From Polydactylus sextarius (taxonomy: Eukaryota; Chordata; Actinopteri; Polynemidae), in NCBI GenBank assembly GCA_016801845.1, contig CM028931.1, positions 8,042,087-8,106,086 of the forward strand: a stretch of 64,000 nucleotides of DNA, read 5' to 3'. A program made the position numbers and the translations under genes. Positions 49,990 to 62,371 of the stretch are shown here, piece by piece. The first letter of the stretch is position 1; the number at the start of each line of letters is the position of its first letter. The notes beneath the pieces were generated by a model. The model made no database searches. It saw only the letters and a list, made by a program, of their open reading frames with translations, and was not told where the DNA came from.

Positions 49990-50590
49990 TAAAGGATGCT
50001 GAAAGGTTAATTCATGGACCTCTGTAACTCTCTACTATCAGGGTGTTCCAGTAACTCCATCAAAACCCTTCAGTTAATCCAGAACGCTGCAGCACGGGTA
50101 TTGACAGGAAGTAGGACCAGAGATCATATTTCTCCAGTATTGGCTGCTCTTCATTGGCTTCCGGTAAAATCTAGAATAGAATTCAAAATCCTCCTGCTTG
50201 TCTATAAAGCCCTTCATGATCAGGCTCCATCATATCTTAAGCAGCTCATAGTTCCTTATTATCCTAATGGATCACTTGGATCACAAACTGCTGGTTTACT
50301 TGTGGTTCCTAGAGTCTCTAAGACCAGGATGGGAGGTAGAGACACCCTTTCTACATTTAAGGTTAGACTAAAAACTTTCCTTTATGATAAAGTTGTTGTT
50401 TAAATGTTGTCTAGACTTGAATTAGATATCGTCATGGCCCTTAGTCTGGGCTAACGTTAGCTGTTGTAGCCTCACTTTATAAAGTTACCTATGATGATGA
50501 TTTGTACATGACAGTGTTTTCATGTTTGGGTTTCTCTTTATTGTACAAGACTCTACCTGGCTGCTATCCTTTACAATGAGAACGCTGCAT
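49990..50590 (+). mobile_element. Non-LTR retrotransposon (LINE, L2/Rex-like) 3' end
   Basis: The open segment 50014-50403 contains LQLIQNAAARVLTGSRTRDH and ISPVLAALHWLPVKSRIEFK, the conserved C-terminal end of fish LINE reverse transcriptases, followed by FKILLLVYKAL. The rest of the element is missing, as usual for 5'-truncated LINE copies. The exact clade cannot be set without alignment. Confidence 0.8.
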
Positions 50591-50592
50591 GA

Positions 50593-50760
50593 GACCAGGT
50601 CACCTCATCCTCTGGGGACCATCTCTAGACCAGGTCACCTCATCCTCTGGGGACCATCTCTAGACCAGGTCACCTCATCCTCTGGGGACCATCTCTAGAC
50701 CAGGTCACCTCATCCTCTGGGGACCATCTCTAGACCAGGTCACCTCATCCTCTCTACAGG
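50593..50760 (+). repeat. 35-bp minisatellite, about 4.7 units
   Basis: Units start GACCAGGTCACCTCATCC at 50593, 50628, 50663, 50698 and 50733. The first four are identical; the last is truncated. There are no spacers, so it is not a CRISPR array. Confidence 0.95.
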
Positions 50761-51029
50761 ATGCGTGGGAGAGTGCAGGGTGAAACCCATCAAAACACAG
50801 GCAACATTCTGTAAGTTTCATATGTTTATATAGTTTGAACAATAAAAGATCTGCACATGATGCATACTATTGCACTTCCATGTCTTTAAACTAAACAAAA
50901 CAATAAATAAATAAAATAAAAAAAAAAAAAATGAACAATGAAATACTTGTGAAACTATGTAAGATACAACTAAAAATGAAGTAAGAAACTAAAAACTATA
51001 CATTACTAAACAAAATGCATCAATAAAAG

Positions 51030-51078
<49 letters not shown>

Positions 51079-51267
51079 TAACGAACCAAACATAAAGTGA
51101 ATAAGGTGATAGCGCCTCTGTAGTGTTGTGTCGTCTAATTCCTGATGACCCTGACCAGCCGACCTAAAAAGAATAAGAAACAAAAGTTTAAACGCCCTAG
51201 TACCACGAGTGATTGAAAGATTTCCTGTTTATTTAATTATTTTTAATATTCACCGAGGACACTGATT

Positions 51268-51480
51268 CTTGAAACTTTGGCAAAAAAAAAAAAAAAAAAC
51301 ACGTCCCACTGCGAAAAGTGCTAATTTCTGTTGGAAATTAATAATATTTTTATGAATAAAAAGAATGAAGGTTATAATCAAGGGGGTCCGTTGCACATAT
51401 GTAAGGTTATTTTATGGGTTCATTTTTAATTTGTATTAATTTAATGATTATATGCCGGTCCATTGGCTACAAAATCAAAT
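51268..51480 (+). repeat. Repeat G, copy 2
   Basis: Second copy of the sequence at 34585-34800. Confidence 0.75.
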
Positions 51481-52163
51481 TGTCCTCGGACAGCAGATAA
51501 TCATTTCAAAGTCATTAATCATTCAAAGGAATAATGTCTTTACCACATGAAAGAGTATATTGTAATATGTATTAAAATCTACAAACTGAGTTTTGTGGTT
51601 TTGCGGTTGCTCAAAATGTGTCATCACCACCGTCAGATATTATATTTATATAAAAAGCAACTACATTCATACAGTTTATAGTCTAGTTTAAATGACCTAC
51701 TGCCTGGGTGTGAGGAACACAGGCTCCACAGGCGAGGACAGGAAGGTGGTGCAGAGGGTAATAAACACTTCCCCCAAAAAAAATCATATGGTGCCCTCTG
51801 CCCACCCTGGAACAAATCTCCACATCCTGCTTTTGTTTTTACAACAATAAAAGTAAGTGGGGCAGCCAGAGAGACGTATCTAATTGTTAATAATTATTTA
51901 AGTTTGAAATCAAGGACGTATTAACATATCCTTGAAGAGAAAAATAACTAAATTGTAAAATCATTCCAAAAAAAAAAAAAAAAGTCATTCAAAAGAAGGC
52001 TAAAGGCTAAAGCTAATTAAAATTAATTAAAGCGCAGGAGCAATTGCTTTTATTTTTCAAAAACGTGATTAAATAATAAATAATTCAGCTTATTCATTTT
52101 AATTTATAAATAATAATTAGTTATTTTATTATTTTTTCATTAGTTATTTTATTTTTTTAGGTG

Positions 52164-52228
<65 letters not shown>

Positions 52229-52850
52229 ACCAGGTGCCTTTAATTTAATGTATTATTTGGAATCAGCTTCCATGTTTTTCAATGTTTGCTGATTAAAGCA
52301 TTTTAAAAACTAAAATAAAAAAAAAGTCTAGTCTAATTTAAGATTTCTTTTTAGAAAACTAATTTGTAAAACATGACTTAATTTGTTACCCTTTATTTCC
52401 TTTATCACTGAATTCATTTTTCATGGTTTAATCAGCAAACATTTGAAAAACAGATTTAATCAAGATTTAATGAATTATTTATTTTATGAAAACTAAAAAA
52501 ATCTTTAAAATTTAATTAATTTAAATTAATAAGTCAAATTATTAATTAATTAATTACATTTTGGAAAAATAAATTTTAATTTGTTCTTTTAAATAAAATG
52601 TATATTTAAAGTTGCTAAACCACTTAGCATACCTAGCCTTTAAGCTAGTTAGCTCGTTAGCTAACGTTCATATAAATCTAAATTCCCTCTTTTTATAATT
52701 TTTTTTTGTTAATGACAAGTATTTTTAAACGCTTTAAAAAATATATATATATATATATATATATGTCGGTATTTCAAGCGTTAGTTTTGCTGCTAGGTTT
52801 AGTTTAGCTACTTGAGTTTAGCTAATCAATTTGATTGATAACGTTGGGGG
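51480..52850. other. AT-rich spacer before Cyrano
   Basis: No gene seen. It contains a 50-bp scrap of fold-back A (51838-51890), a (TA)n tract (52167-52225) and a second (TA)n run near 52740. Confidence 0.6.
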
Positions 52851-52859
52851 AAGCTAGCA

Positions 52860-53045
52860 GCACTTCCGGGGCGGGCTGTAAGTTTGATTGACAGCTCTCC
52901 GACACAATCGCACTCTTCCGTTGGCTCGTAGTAGCAGAACGAAAATGGCGTAGAGCAGAGGGTGCGGCGGCGGCGGCGGCGGCGGCGGCGGAGGAGACAG
53001 CGACGGGGACGAGGGGACCTTCTTCTCTCCTCTCCGGCGGGGTGA
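52860..53045 (+). promoter_or_regulatory. oip5-as1: CpG-rich promoter region of Cyrano
   Basis: GC-rich DNA with (CGG)9 and purine repeats (GGGA, GA) at 53050-53090, sharply different from the AT-rich sequence before it. The only ATG in the predicted first exon is followed at once by a stop (ATG GCG TAG). No TATA box; the start site is approximate. Confidence 0.55.
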
Positions 53046-54514
53046 GAGGAGGAGGAGGGAGGGAGGGAGGGAGAGAGAGAGAGAGAGAGGAAGGGGGCCC
53101 GGTAGGAATTCGGTTTATTCTTTTTTTTTTTTTTTTGTCTTAATGTGTCTCGAACCGGAGCGGTCCCCCGTTTACAGTTAAAAGCCGGCGGTACGAGCAG
53201 TTTGGGGGAGCTAAATGTGTCAGCGAAGAGGAAGAAGCCCCCCCCCCCACCTTGGCTTTTGTTTACCATTGTGTGCAGCTGCAGCCGAAATATCTCTGCA
53301 TCATTTCGGTCCAACTCACACCAAGGTCAGTGCTTTTATTTTATTTATTTATTTATTTTTACCCCCCTCTCTCTCTTTCATTTTGTAGTATGGATATAAG
53401 CAGACGCTGAATATGAACGGTGCTATTTTAGTTATTTATTTTATTTATTATTATTTTAATTTCAGACAGTGAACTCTCCTTTGGCTCTTTTATTATTATG
53501 TTATTGATGTGACACTGTGTATTTTTTGTGTAAATGATGAGTTATTTGGCATCAACGCTAGGCAACAGATCCTGGATCTGTCTAATAAATTAGTTTAGTT
53601 TATTAAACAGACTATTAATTGACATTTTCACTTGTTTTTCCTCAGTAACGTTATTTTTTATTTTAGTCTTTTTTTGGTGGAAGTGACACATTTAGTGATG
53701 CCGGTACATTTTTCACTATTTTATGACATTTTAAATAATAAATAAAAGCCTGATGTCTAGACAGAATCATCAAAATGTGTTTTTTTTTTTTTAAATTCTA
53801 GGATGGGTTTTCCGGTTATGAAAAGAAAGATCGGAGGAACGTCAGCCTTTTGCGCCGCTGGCAGATCGCTCCCAACGCCAACAACGACGCCACCGACGTC
53901 ACCCAGACCCGTGGAGGTAAAGAACGAAGAGTCATTGAGATCAAAATGACCTCTTTTGGGGTTTTGGGACACGGGTGCCCTCCTTCCTCCTGTAGCTGGG
54001 ACATCGGCCTTCTCTCTTCTCCACAGCACAACCCCCCCTTTCCTCTTGTCCTGGCCTGTTTCTGCAGCGACACAATCATCAACGAGGACATCTTTGGTCT
54101 AATTTGACATCCACAACACACACTCTGAATATATCTACATGTAGCACTGATGATATTTGTCTGAAAGTCTCTAATAATTTGGGTATTTTCAATCTTTTTA
54201 GGCTTCATGTAAACACGCTGATTATTTGCCCCTCGGATAAGTTCTGTCTTTTATTCAAAATGTGACGAGATCAAAGCGGTTTGATAATGAACAACATTAC
54301 CTGCTCGTGTTTTCTGGGGGGAAGAAAAGTATAAAGACACATGATACTGTAGCAAAGATCAAGGCCTGTGATTTAAATTAAGACTCATAAGGTGGTTTTT
54401 TTTTTTTTTTTTTTTGGTTTTGCACTACCTCATCGTATCATATCGAGTCCAACGGGAGTGAAAGGGAAGAAGTGGAACGGTGCGTCAGGTTTTGAATATC
54501 TAACGTGCCTGGAT

Positions 54515-54905
54515 AGGGTTGCAAAGGGACGGAAACATTTTGTAACTTTCCGCTGGGAATTTATGGGGATTAAGTGGAAATTTGGGATGATTTGAAGAAA
54601 CATGTACGAGTCGTATAGCGACATAAATGAACGTAAACGCGCGGACACATTGTGGTGTCGAAAAAACTAAAACAAATCTTCGTCAAATTATCACATTTTC
54701 TCGACCGGTTCCTTCTCTGATCGTCCAATGGGAATGCACGATGCGTGTAGGGGGCGTGGCCTCAATATCTCTACAGGAAGTAGTGTGCTACGTCACTTTT
54801 TTCTACCAACTATATTTATGTTTCTAACCTTTAACTTGGATAAATCCCAGTTTATTCCCATTAATTCAAACGGAAAGTTTCCAACTTTGAACTTTGCAAC
54901 CCTTT
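54515..54905 (+). repeat. Dispersed element D, copy 2 (MITE-like)
   Basis: Second copy of the element at 525-925, with the same termini (ATAGGGTTGCAAAGG ... TTTGCAACCCTT). It lies within the probable Cyrano intron 2. Confidence 0.7.
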
Positions 54906-55661
54906 TCCTGGATAATTTAATTTATTTCTTTTTACTTCAGTAAATAAGAAGCAAGAAGGGGGAAAAGACCAAGCACAAATGACGACATTTACCTTCAGTT
55001 CGGCCATTTTGATTAAAACAAAAAACAAAAAACTGAGGTCTCCTATGCACCCGATCGTATTTTTACTCCGTGCGCTCGAACTTACTTGACATTTTAAATT
55101 CATAATGTTGCCCTTTTACCAGCTCTGCAGGTAATTTACACAATTTAAATTATTTAAAATGAGTCTTTTATTCTGAAAATCCAGCCCAGTTTTCTTCCCT
55201 TAGTCTACTTGATAATCACCTTTTCCTCTTTAAGTGTACTTTTAATTCATGCCCCCCCCCCACCCCCTATTAAATTTAATCTTATTCACGCTTTAACATG
55301 TCCGCGTTTTGTCACCGCGTCAGACATGTAAACACAGGCTTGTCCGCAGAGACGCAATTGACCGCCGAGTTCGAATTTTTCTTCGATAAATCGCGAGTAA
55401 ACGTCACGTTTAGCCTCTAAACTCCCGAGCTTGAAACCGCGTCGTTTTGTCTTTCTCTCTGAACGGAACAACCCCGATCTCGCTTTTTTTTTTTATTTCA
55501 GTTTTATACCATTTATTTTGAAGGGGGGGAATAATAAAAAAAAAACAAAAACAAACAAAACAAATCACATTTTTACCGGGATTTGTGCAATATTTGATCT
55601 TAACTGTCATGTTGTTGACCAAACTGTATATTGTATAAACAAGTGACAAGTTGTTTGAAAG

Positions 55662-55685
55662 CAACAAAATCACCAATGTCTTCCA
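55662..55685 (+). promoter_or_regulatory. oip5-as1: Extended miR-7 target-directed degradation site
   Basis: CAACAAAATCAC (55662-55673) pairs with miR-7 nucleotides 11-22. GTCTTCCA (55678-55685) pairs with nucleotides 1-8. Four bases (CAAT) form a central loop against nucleotides 9-10. Such a complete seed plus 3' pairing with a central bulge is the known design for miRNA degradation. The surrounding sequence up to about 55820 lacks simple repeats, compatible with constraint. Confidence 0.93.
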
Positions 55686-57069
55686 TTAAGATATGTATAG
55701 ACTCATGTTGCATAAAGCTTATTTAGCGGGTGCCAACATTATAGTAGCCATGCATGACCAGTAGTGATGCTTGCTTTATGAAGAATAGTGAAATCGATTT
55801 CTAGAGTTAAAGCTGGAGCTCCGAACGTTAAAAAAAAAAAAAAGAAGCAAAACAAAGAAAAAAGGTGATAGACTGACGTAATAAGCCTTTCAAATTGAAG
55901 CACTTTTTTTTTTTTTAGCCCTCAAATCTTAGACTTGACGCAGAAAAACGCAATCGACGCGACCGGGACGAGGTAACGGTTCTTGTTGTCCGTCGATTAG
56001 TTAGAGCTTTTTTTTAAACGGACCTCGTGTACTGAAGTTGCGTACGTACAAAAATACATAAACAAAAGGCAAAAACCTGGCGTATATGCACGCAGGCGTC
56101 GCGTTCACGCCCACCTGCTTCCGGTGCGCGCAAAAAATGATGAACGAGAGTCAGCGGAGGGATAAGGATGATTTTCGGGTCCCGTTTGAAATGGGCCGTG
56201 GTTTTTTTTCGCACGTGATGTTTGCGGGATTTTTTTTTTGTGGCTCGTCTCGCCGCATTCCCACGCCGCCGTCTCTAACTAACTAGCTAACGTTAGGTTA
56301 GCTGGGAAAGCTAGCTAGGAAAAATATCTCACCTGGCGACGTGACGAACCAGTTACGTGTTTTCACAAGCAGATAAATCAACAATTACGCCACGGACATA
56401 GTCTTGACTCACACTAATAGTTGTCATTTTAATAAAGATACAGGATATGTGTGATTCAGGGTAGAAACCATCTCTCCGTTGACTTTCATTCATTTTTTTG
56501 TTCGATCTAATGACTCAACCGGAAAGGGGCGTGACTTAGTTTCCCTATATTAGGCTAAGAACGGTTACGCAAAATTAGAATTGGCGCACTTCAAGGGAGG
56601 GTTTGTGTATCTGAAATTTTTCCAAAACTTTCCAGCGTTGAGCGCATACGGGGAGTTTCAGTAAGAAATGTGCGCAATTGTTAGTACACGAGGCCCCCGG
56701 GTGTACCACGGTTTTAGGATTATGATCTTTATAAATAAATAAAGTTTTTAAAAAATATACTCGTGCACTCAAGCGGCAAAAAGAACTAGGTAGTTATTAT
56801 GGGAAGAGCCAAAAAAAGACAACAACAACAAAAAAAACAAGCAGCTCCCAATGATAGAGAAATTATTATCGTCCTATTAAAGAGTAGAACTTTTTAAAAT
56901 CCTAGATTCAGATTTTGTTTGTTTGTTTGTTTGTTTTTATCCGTGAATATCAATCTTATTGTACATAATTACCTCGTAGTTTTCCTATTTTTTTTTTTTT
57001 TTTTTTTTTTTACATTTTTTTTTTTTTATTTGGGATTGAGAACGTTTTCTCTCTCTCTTAAACATATGA

Positions 57070-57186
<117 letters not shown>

Positions 57187-58420
57187 TTGAATCCATAAAA
57201 AATGTATTTGTTTAGAGTTTTTTTTCTTTTCTTTTTAGAAGCAATAACCTACAAATAATGCATGAGTTTAGTGCCAGGGTGTAAAATGTGTTAAATGATT
57301 TTTAGTAACGTCACGTGGAAAAAGGGAGACCCCCCCCACGCCCCACACCCTCTTCCCCTTACCTCCACCTTCACTCTTATGGTAGCCATCTATCATCATC
57401 CGTCACTCTCACCGGGGAGGCGTGTATTATATTATATTTGGCTTTAAAATGCAGTTTTTGTTTTTATTTTTGGGTGTTTTTTTTTGGGGTGAGGGACTTC
57501 CCGCCGAGCACAGTGTAGCAGTAACAGTATTACACTGACAGATATATATATATATATACATATATGGAAATACTTCTATTTTTCACAAATTACTCGCTTT
57601 GTTTTCTTTCGACACCGAAAAAAAAAAAAAAAAAACACAACCCACAAATCCACAATTTCGATCCTCGTAGCATTTTTACATCCGCACTCGAGTAACTCTG
57701 TGGCTCGCCGAACGAACTTGACACTTGTTTAAAAGAAAAGAAAAAAGCACTTTCTCACTTAAGTACCGACTCGCAGCGTCATCGCCATCTTCTCTCGAAT
57801 ACTGTGTTTTAAAAAAAAAGCAAAACGAAACAAAAAAAAAAAAACAAAAAACCTGTAAAACGCTCCTCGCGGGGATTTGTAATCACAAATTTATAAGCGA
57901 CTAGGCGTCTTAGCGACGCGATTATATGGGTTTTAAGAATAAAAAAAAAATGATAATATGCATGACTTAGCGGAGTAATGAATGATTTGTATTGCATGCA
58001 ATAATCCAACTTTGTAATGTGAATGGGTGTTTAATTAGGATATTGAAATGTTCATATCAGATGTTTCTGTGACACGGTGACAACAACGCGGTTGTTGGGG
58101 TGGGTGGGGGGGGTCACTGCATTGGAAAACAGCACCTATAATGAACAGAGAGCAGTTTTTTAAAGCGGTTCTGCTCCTGCCACAACCTTTGCCGCCCCCC
58201 TCCACCCAAATAAAATAAAAAAAAAAAAAGGAAAGAAAAAAGATTAATGACATTACTTTGTTGATCAACTTTTCCACTTGGAAAGGTGGACTGTGTAGAA
58301 ACTATGCACTCCAGAGGGAGGATATGGGCATGCTTATTATGTGTGAGCCTCTTGTCTGGTTTTGTATTAACTAAGAGGGGGAAAATAAAAAAAAAAAAAA
58401 ATCTGTATCAGAAATTCAGC

Positions 58421-58426
58421 AATAAA
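58421..58426 (+). terminator. oip5-as1: Poly(A) signal of Cyrano
   Basis: AATAAA about 2.7 kb after the miR-7 site, followed by a GT-rich stretch (GACTGGGTGTTGATGTTT). Confidence 0.7.
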
Positions 58427-58689
58427 ATGCAGCATGGTGCCAATTGGACGACTGGGTGTTGATGTTTACTCACATTTTAAGCGGCGTCAACGGAGCGAGT
58501 GGAGATCGACTCGTGCGGTTTGCAATAAAAACAAAGTTTGCACTCTCGCTTGCGCTCCTTTAAGACGGATTCGATTATAACGGGACAGAATACGAAAGTG
58601 TTACAAGGATCAAATATGTTATTTCTGGATCTTAAAGTGGTAGTCTGGGTCAATTTTACAACGCGTATGAGTCGAACACGCCCTCAAGA

Positions 58690-59130
58690 GATCATTTAAT
58701 TTGGTCGAACAATGAAAGTAAATGGGGCAGCCAGCCAAATGTATCTAAATTGTTATTTTTTAACCACTAATAAAGCTCAAAATATCACTTCACTTCAGCA
58801 GTAGCATGAATAGGGTCCATACACATAAACTGAAGTACTGATAACTTAGTAAGTGAACCGAGAGTTTATTAAAAAGAAGTTTTGCAAGACTTACCTAATG
58901 TCTTGTTTTCATAACAACTGGTGATGAACGGTGTTTCCATCCCTGGGTTGCGTGGACCCTATTCATGCTACTGCTGAAGTGAAGTGATATTTTGAGCTTT
59001 ATTAGTGGCTAAAAAACAACAATTTATATTAATTTGGCTGGCTGCCCCATTTACTTTCATTGTCAGCTATTTGGTCGTGAAAACATAAGACGGTCAAACT
59101 CGATATTACTTCAACTAATGTAAAATATCT
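58690..59130. repeat. Fold-back element A, copy 5
   Basis: Same GGGGCAGCCAGCC arms in inverted orientation. Repeat F follows (59165-59560), as after copy 3. Confidence 0.85.
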
Positions 59131-59164
59131 CTTAGTGAAATAGACCCTGGGTTCATGTTACTCT

Positions 59165-59560
59165 GGACTATCACTTTTAAGTTTTACGTTTGCAAGAAAA
59201 AGAGGAAAATAAAGTTACAAATATTGTAAAACTGCATCTAATCTTTTTAAAATAATTATATTTTTTTTTACTTTAAAGCTGATATAAGTTGAAACGACAT
59301 TACAAAGACGCAGTGATCCATCGTGTCTCTCGTCAGAACAATAAATAAAACATTAATTAGATTAGATTATTTAAACTCTGACCAGCTGTTTTCACCCTAT
59401 GAATGAAGCTGTGGTCACGGATCAACCTCCATTAACGTAGAACTGGATTTAACAGCTGGACATTGTCCAGACCACTAAAAGGCATTTTAATGCCAATGTA
59501 AATAACAGAGCCATGTTGTTATCTAATTGATCTGTTGGTTCATAAAAACAAAGTGTAGTC
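59165..59560 (+). repeat. Repeat F, copy 2
   Basis: Near-identical to 22447-22845. Confidence 0.8.
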
Positions 59561-59574
59561 TTATAAGCGGATAA

Positions 59575-59935
59575 AAGATGACAATTTAGATACGTTTGGC
59601 CGCCATTTACTTTCATTGTTAATCTATTTGGTTGTGAAAAGAAAAGACGGTCAAACTCAAAGTTGTCAACGCCTTGTTTTAAATGTCAGGACCCTTGTTA
59701 TACCAGCAAGGAAGTGTGGAGCTACTTTGAGCTGTTTTAATGGTTTAAAATAGCGACGTCTTCAAGCTGCCTGGCTGCCCCATTCACTTGCATGGTGAGT
59801 GTTTGACAAAAACGATAAAAATAACAATGTTCGTAACGCAACAGGCTAGCGTAGTTTAGCTCCTCAGCAAACATAACAACTGGTTATCATGTTTTAACAA
59901 ACCCGAAGTTCATTTTACACCGAATTTCTCCTTTA
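59575..59935 (+). repeat. Fold-back A scrap joined to half of fold-back B
   Basis: 59575-59660 is the right end of element A. 59665-59935 is the right arm of element B (TACCAGCAAGGAAGTGTGGA), without the left arm and without the SINE-like insertion seen at 10762-10873. Confidence 0.8.
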
Positions 59936-60002
59936 ATTCCTGATTTATATGTTTGTGTCACGTTATAAAATTACTTGCGGACAAGAGGATTATGTTACAA
60001 GT

Positions 60003-60008
60003 TTTATT
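60003..60008 (-). terminator. oip5: Poly(A) signal of oip5
   Basis: AATAAA on the minus strand, about 200 bases after the oip5 stop. Confidence 0.7.
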
Positions 60009-60209
60009 TCATATTACTGACAAAATTGAATTTGCAGCAAAACACATCAAACCTTTTAACGGCCGTGTACTAAAAGTCTGGACGACTTGATGTTGATAAT
60101 TTCATGCAAAACAGACAGGAAAAAAAAAAAAAAAAAAAAAGACAAATGAAACAAAATCACCCGACAGGAAACAACAGATTGAAGGAAACATGGTCAATGA
60201 TCTGGGCTT

Positions 60210-62036
60210 CTACCGGACGAAGTCACTGGTCTTGTTCCTGTTGGCCAATCTGCTCTTAACCTGCGACATGCGATCCAACTGAGCTTTAAACTCCTGTTTC
60301 ACCTGAGGTTAAAAGGAAACATTAGAATTATTCAGTTAAGATGTAGAAAAACATCCAGATCGTCGGTAAATGAGCCTCAACGACAGCGGCGATAGTTCAC
60401 AGACCGTGACGAAACGAGGCAGCCAGAGTAAAAATTCCAAATACAGTATTAGATTTTTGGCGTCTCACCTCGATCACGTTTTCTCTGAGGGGCTTCACGT
60501 GAAATGAGATTTTGGATGCTTTCACCATCGAGCTGCAGTTGAGGATGTAACTGCAAAAGAAGCACAATAGGGGACAATTAAAGCAGCCGGCAGTGATTAA
60601 TTTCCATCAGCGTCCATGAAAAGACAAAAGAACATTAGTTACTTCTCTGTTTCGTCTCTGACCTGAGCTTAAAAAAAACAAATCAAGTCATCCAACAAAC
60701 ACCTCTCAAAGTGGTTTGTTTGTTATAGCCTCTCTCCGGACGGCAGTAAACCCGTACACAAAAAAAAAAAAAAAAGTCAATATGTTTGTGTGCTGAGCAG
60801 GAAGTGGCCGAGCTTACCAGCTGATGTTTGCTTTGCGGAGAAGGAAGAGGGAGCGAACCGTGGCCAAACGTGACGGAGCTGAGTGGATGACTTTGCCAAC
60901 GGCGCAGCAGCAGACGTTGCATTTTAGAAAACTGTAGATACTGGGGAGAAAAAAACAAAAACGGAGGTTTTAACTGTGTCTTCCACAGTCTTTGTGACTT
61001 TCAGAGTTCAGGTTAAGAGTTCGAGTTGCTCACCAATTATCCATTTCCCCTTCATGTCCTAACTCCATCTTATCGCTGACGACCACGTCATCCGTTACTC
61101 CTGAAAGGAATCGAGCGACATCGTTTCATCGTCAACGACAACAGTATGATACAATGTCATGAATTATAATGTGCTATATTATCATGAATACAACACCACT
61201 GGTGACGTCAAAAAGACTTATGTTTTTATGTTTTTAATAAGTAAACAGTGTTTATTTAGTTAGTAATCTCATTTACTATATAGGTTTTTTTAAAAAGATG
61301 TTTTTATACATCGTTACTATAATTATTTTATAATAACCCATAAGAGCCTAGACTCCTCTTTTCTCCTTAAAGAAACATTTTAGACGTTAGACACATTATC
61401 TAAATTTTGAATCTTAACTTGCTTTGTTGCATATATTTAACATTTATGGTCATTTATAGCAACTGTGTCACAGTAGGTTCTGATTGGTTGATTAATAAGT
61501 TATTGGATTTTTGTTACTTCCTGTTCTTAGTTCGATAACAACAACAACAATAATAATGAAGAGCATTTTTAAAAAAATGTTATACAGTGCAATAAATAAA
61601 TAAAATCCTTTAAAAAAAAAAAAAACTAGCAAAAACAAATTAGCAATTAGCATCGTTCACCCAATAATAACACTAGCATTCAATAATATTGTTTTTTAAG
61701 CTAGCATGTTAGCTTTTAGCACTGCTGTCAACTTCATCATAATTTTTTTTTTGTTTGTTTGTTTTTTTTGACGCTGGGAATACACTTAACGGGTAAAATT
61801 ACCGGAATAAAAACACAAACACACTTAACTCGTGTAGCATTTTCTGAGTCGACAACAATCGTGAACGTACTTAAACACAAGATGAAGTCCATGACCTCCC
61901 CACAAACACCGAACGAGTCTCCCAGGACCGTGTTACATTTCACACAGTGTAAAGTCATATGCTGCTCGAGTCCTGCTTCTGTTGCACTTTTCACGTCGTC
62001 CTCGCGCTTTACTAACACACTTTCATCGTACTCCAT
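60210..62036 (-). CDS. oip5: oip5, Opa-interacting protein 5 / Mis18-beta, 176 aa, complete
   Basis: Subunit of the Mis18 complex, which licenses centromeres for CENP-A loading after mitosis. Minus-strand exons: 62036-61871, 61100-61034, 60940-60818, 60550-60469, 60302-60210 (TAG). They total 531 nt with consistent phases. The Mis18/Yippee-like zinc fold is shown by two CxxC pairs: Cys31/Cys34 (LHCVKCNTVLG) and Cys85/Cys88 (FLKCNVCCCAVG). The C-terminus (VKQEFKAQLDRMSQVKSRLA) is a predicted coiled coil, as used for Mis18 assembly. The protein is shorter than human OIP5 (229 aa), mostly at the N-terminus. The start is the first in-frame ATG; an upstream ATG at 62140 is out of frame. Head-to-head with nusap1, tail-to-tail with Cyrano. 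Confidence 0.93.
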
Positions 62037-62371
62037 GTTGGTTAAGTTCTCTGAGTTTGGGTCCAAAAAAAACCCAGAAGTCTCGCTCCAGTTTTTACTC
62101 CTCCGTTGTTGTGGTTTACTTTGAACCACACCGCCACCATGCGACGTAATGACGTAAATTAAAAAAGAGGGAACTCTCGTTCTGATTGGCTGCGGAGCAC
62201 TTCCGGTCCGGATTCATCAGCCAATCAAACCGCCGCAGCTGATGTGTTTTGAATCGGAGGCGATTTTTTAACCGTCAGGCGCGACACAGAGCTCGCGGTG
62301 ACGGAGAAACGCAGCGTGTGTATGACTGTTGGTTTGTTTTCACTAATAACTGGATAAAAGAACACGTCGAC
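62037..62371. promoter_or_regulatory. Bidirectional oip5/nusap1 promoter
   Basis: The 335 bp between the two start codons contain an inverted CCAAT box (ATTGG, 62185-62189), a CCAAT box (62221-62225) 36 bp away, an ETS-like ACTTCCGG (62199-62206) and TTTGAA (62248-62253), a CHR-like element 27 bp after the second CCAAT box. Two CCAAT boxes plus a CHR at about this spacing characterise promoters of G2/M genes controlled by NF-Y and DREAM/B-MYB. Both genes act in mitosis. No TATA box. Confidence 0.65.

Noticed and set aside
50593..50760. CRISPR-like direct repeats
   Set aside because: Units are adjacent without spacers, in a vertebrate genome; it is a minisatellite.
61871..62129. N-terminally extended oip5 start at 62129
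   Set aside because: The codon there is GTG, not ATG. The first in-frame ATG is at 62036, and the upstream ATG at 62140 is in another frame.
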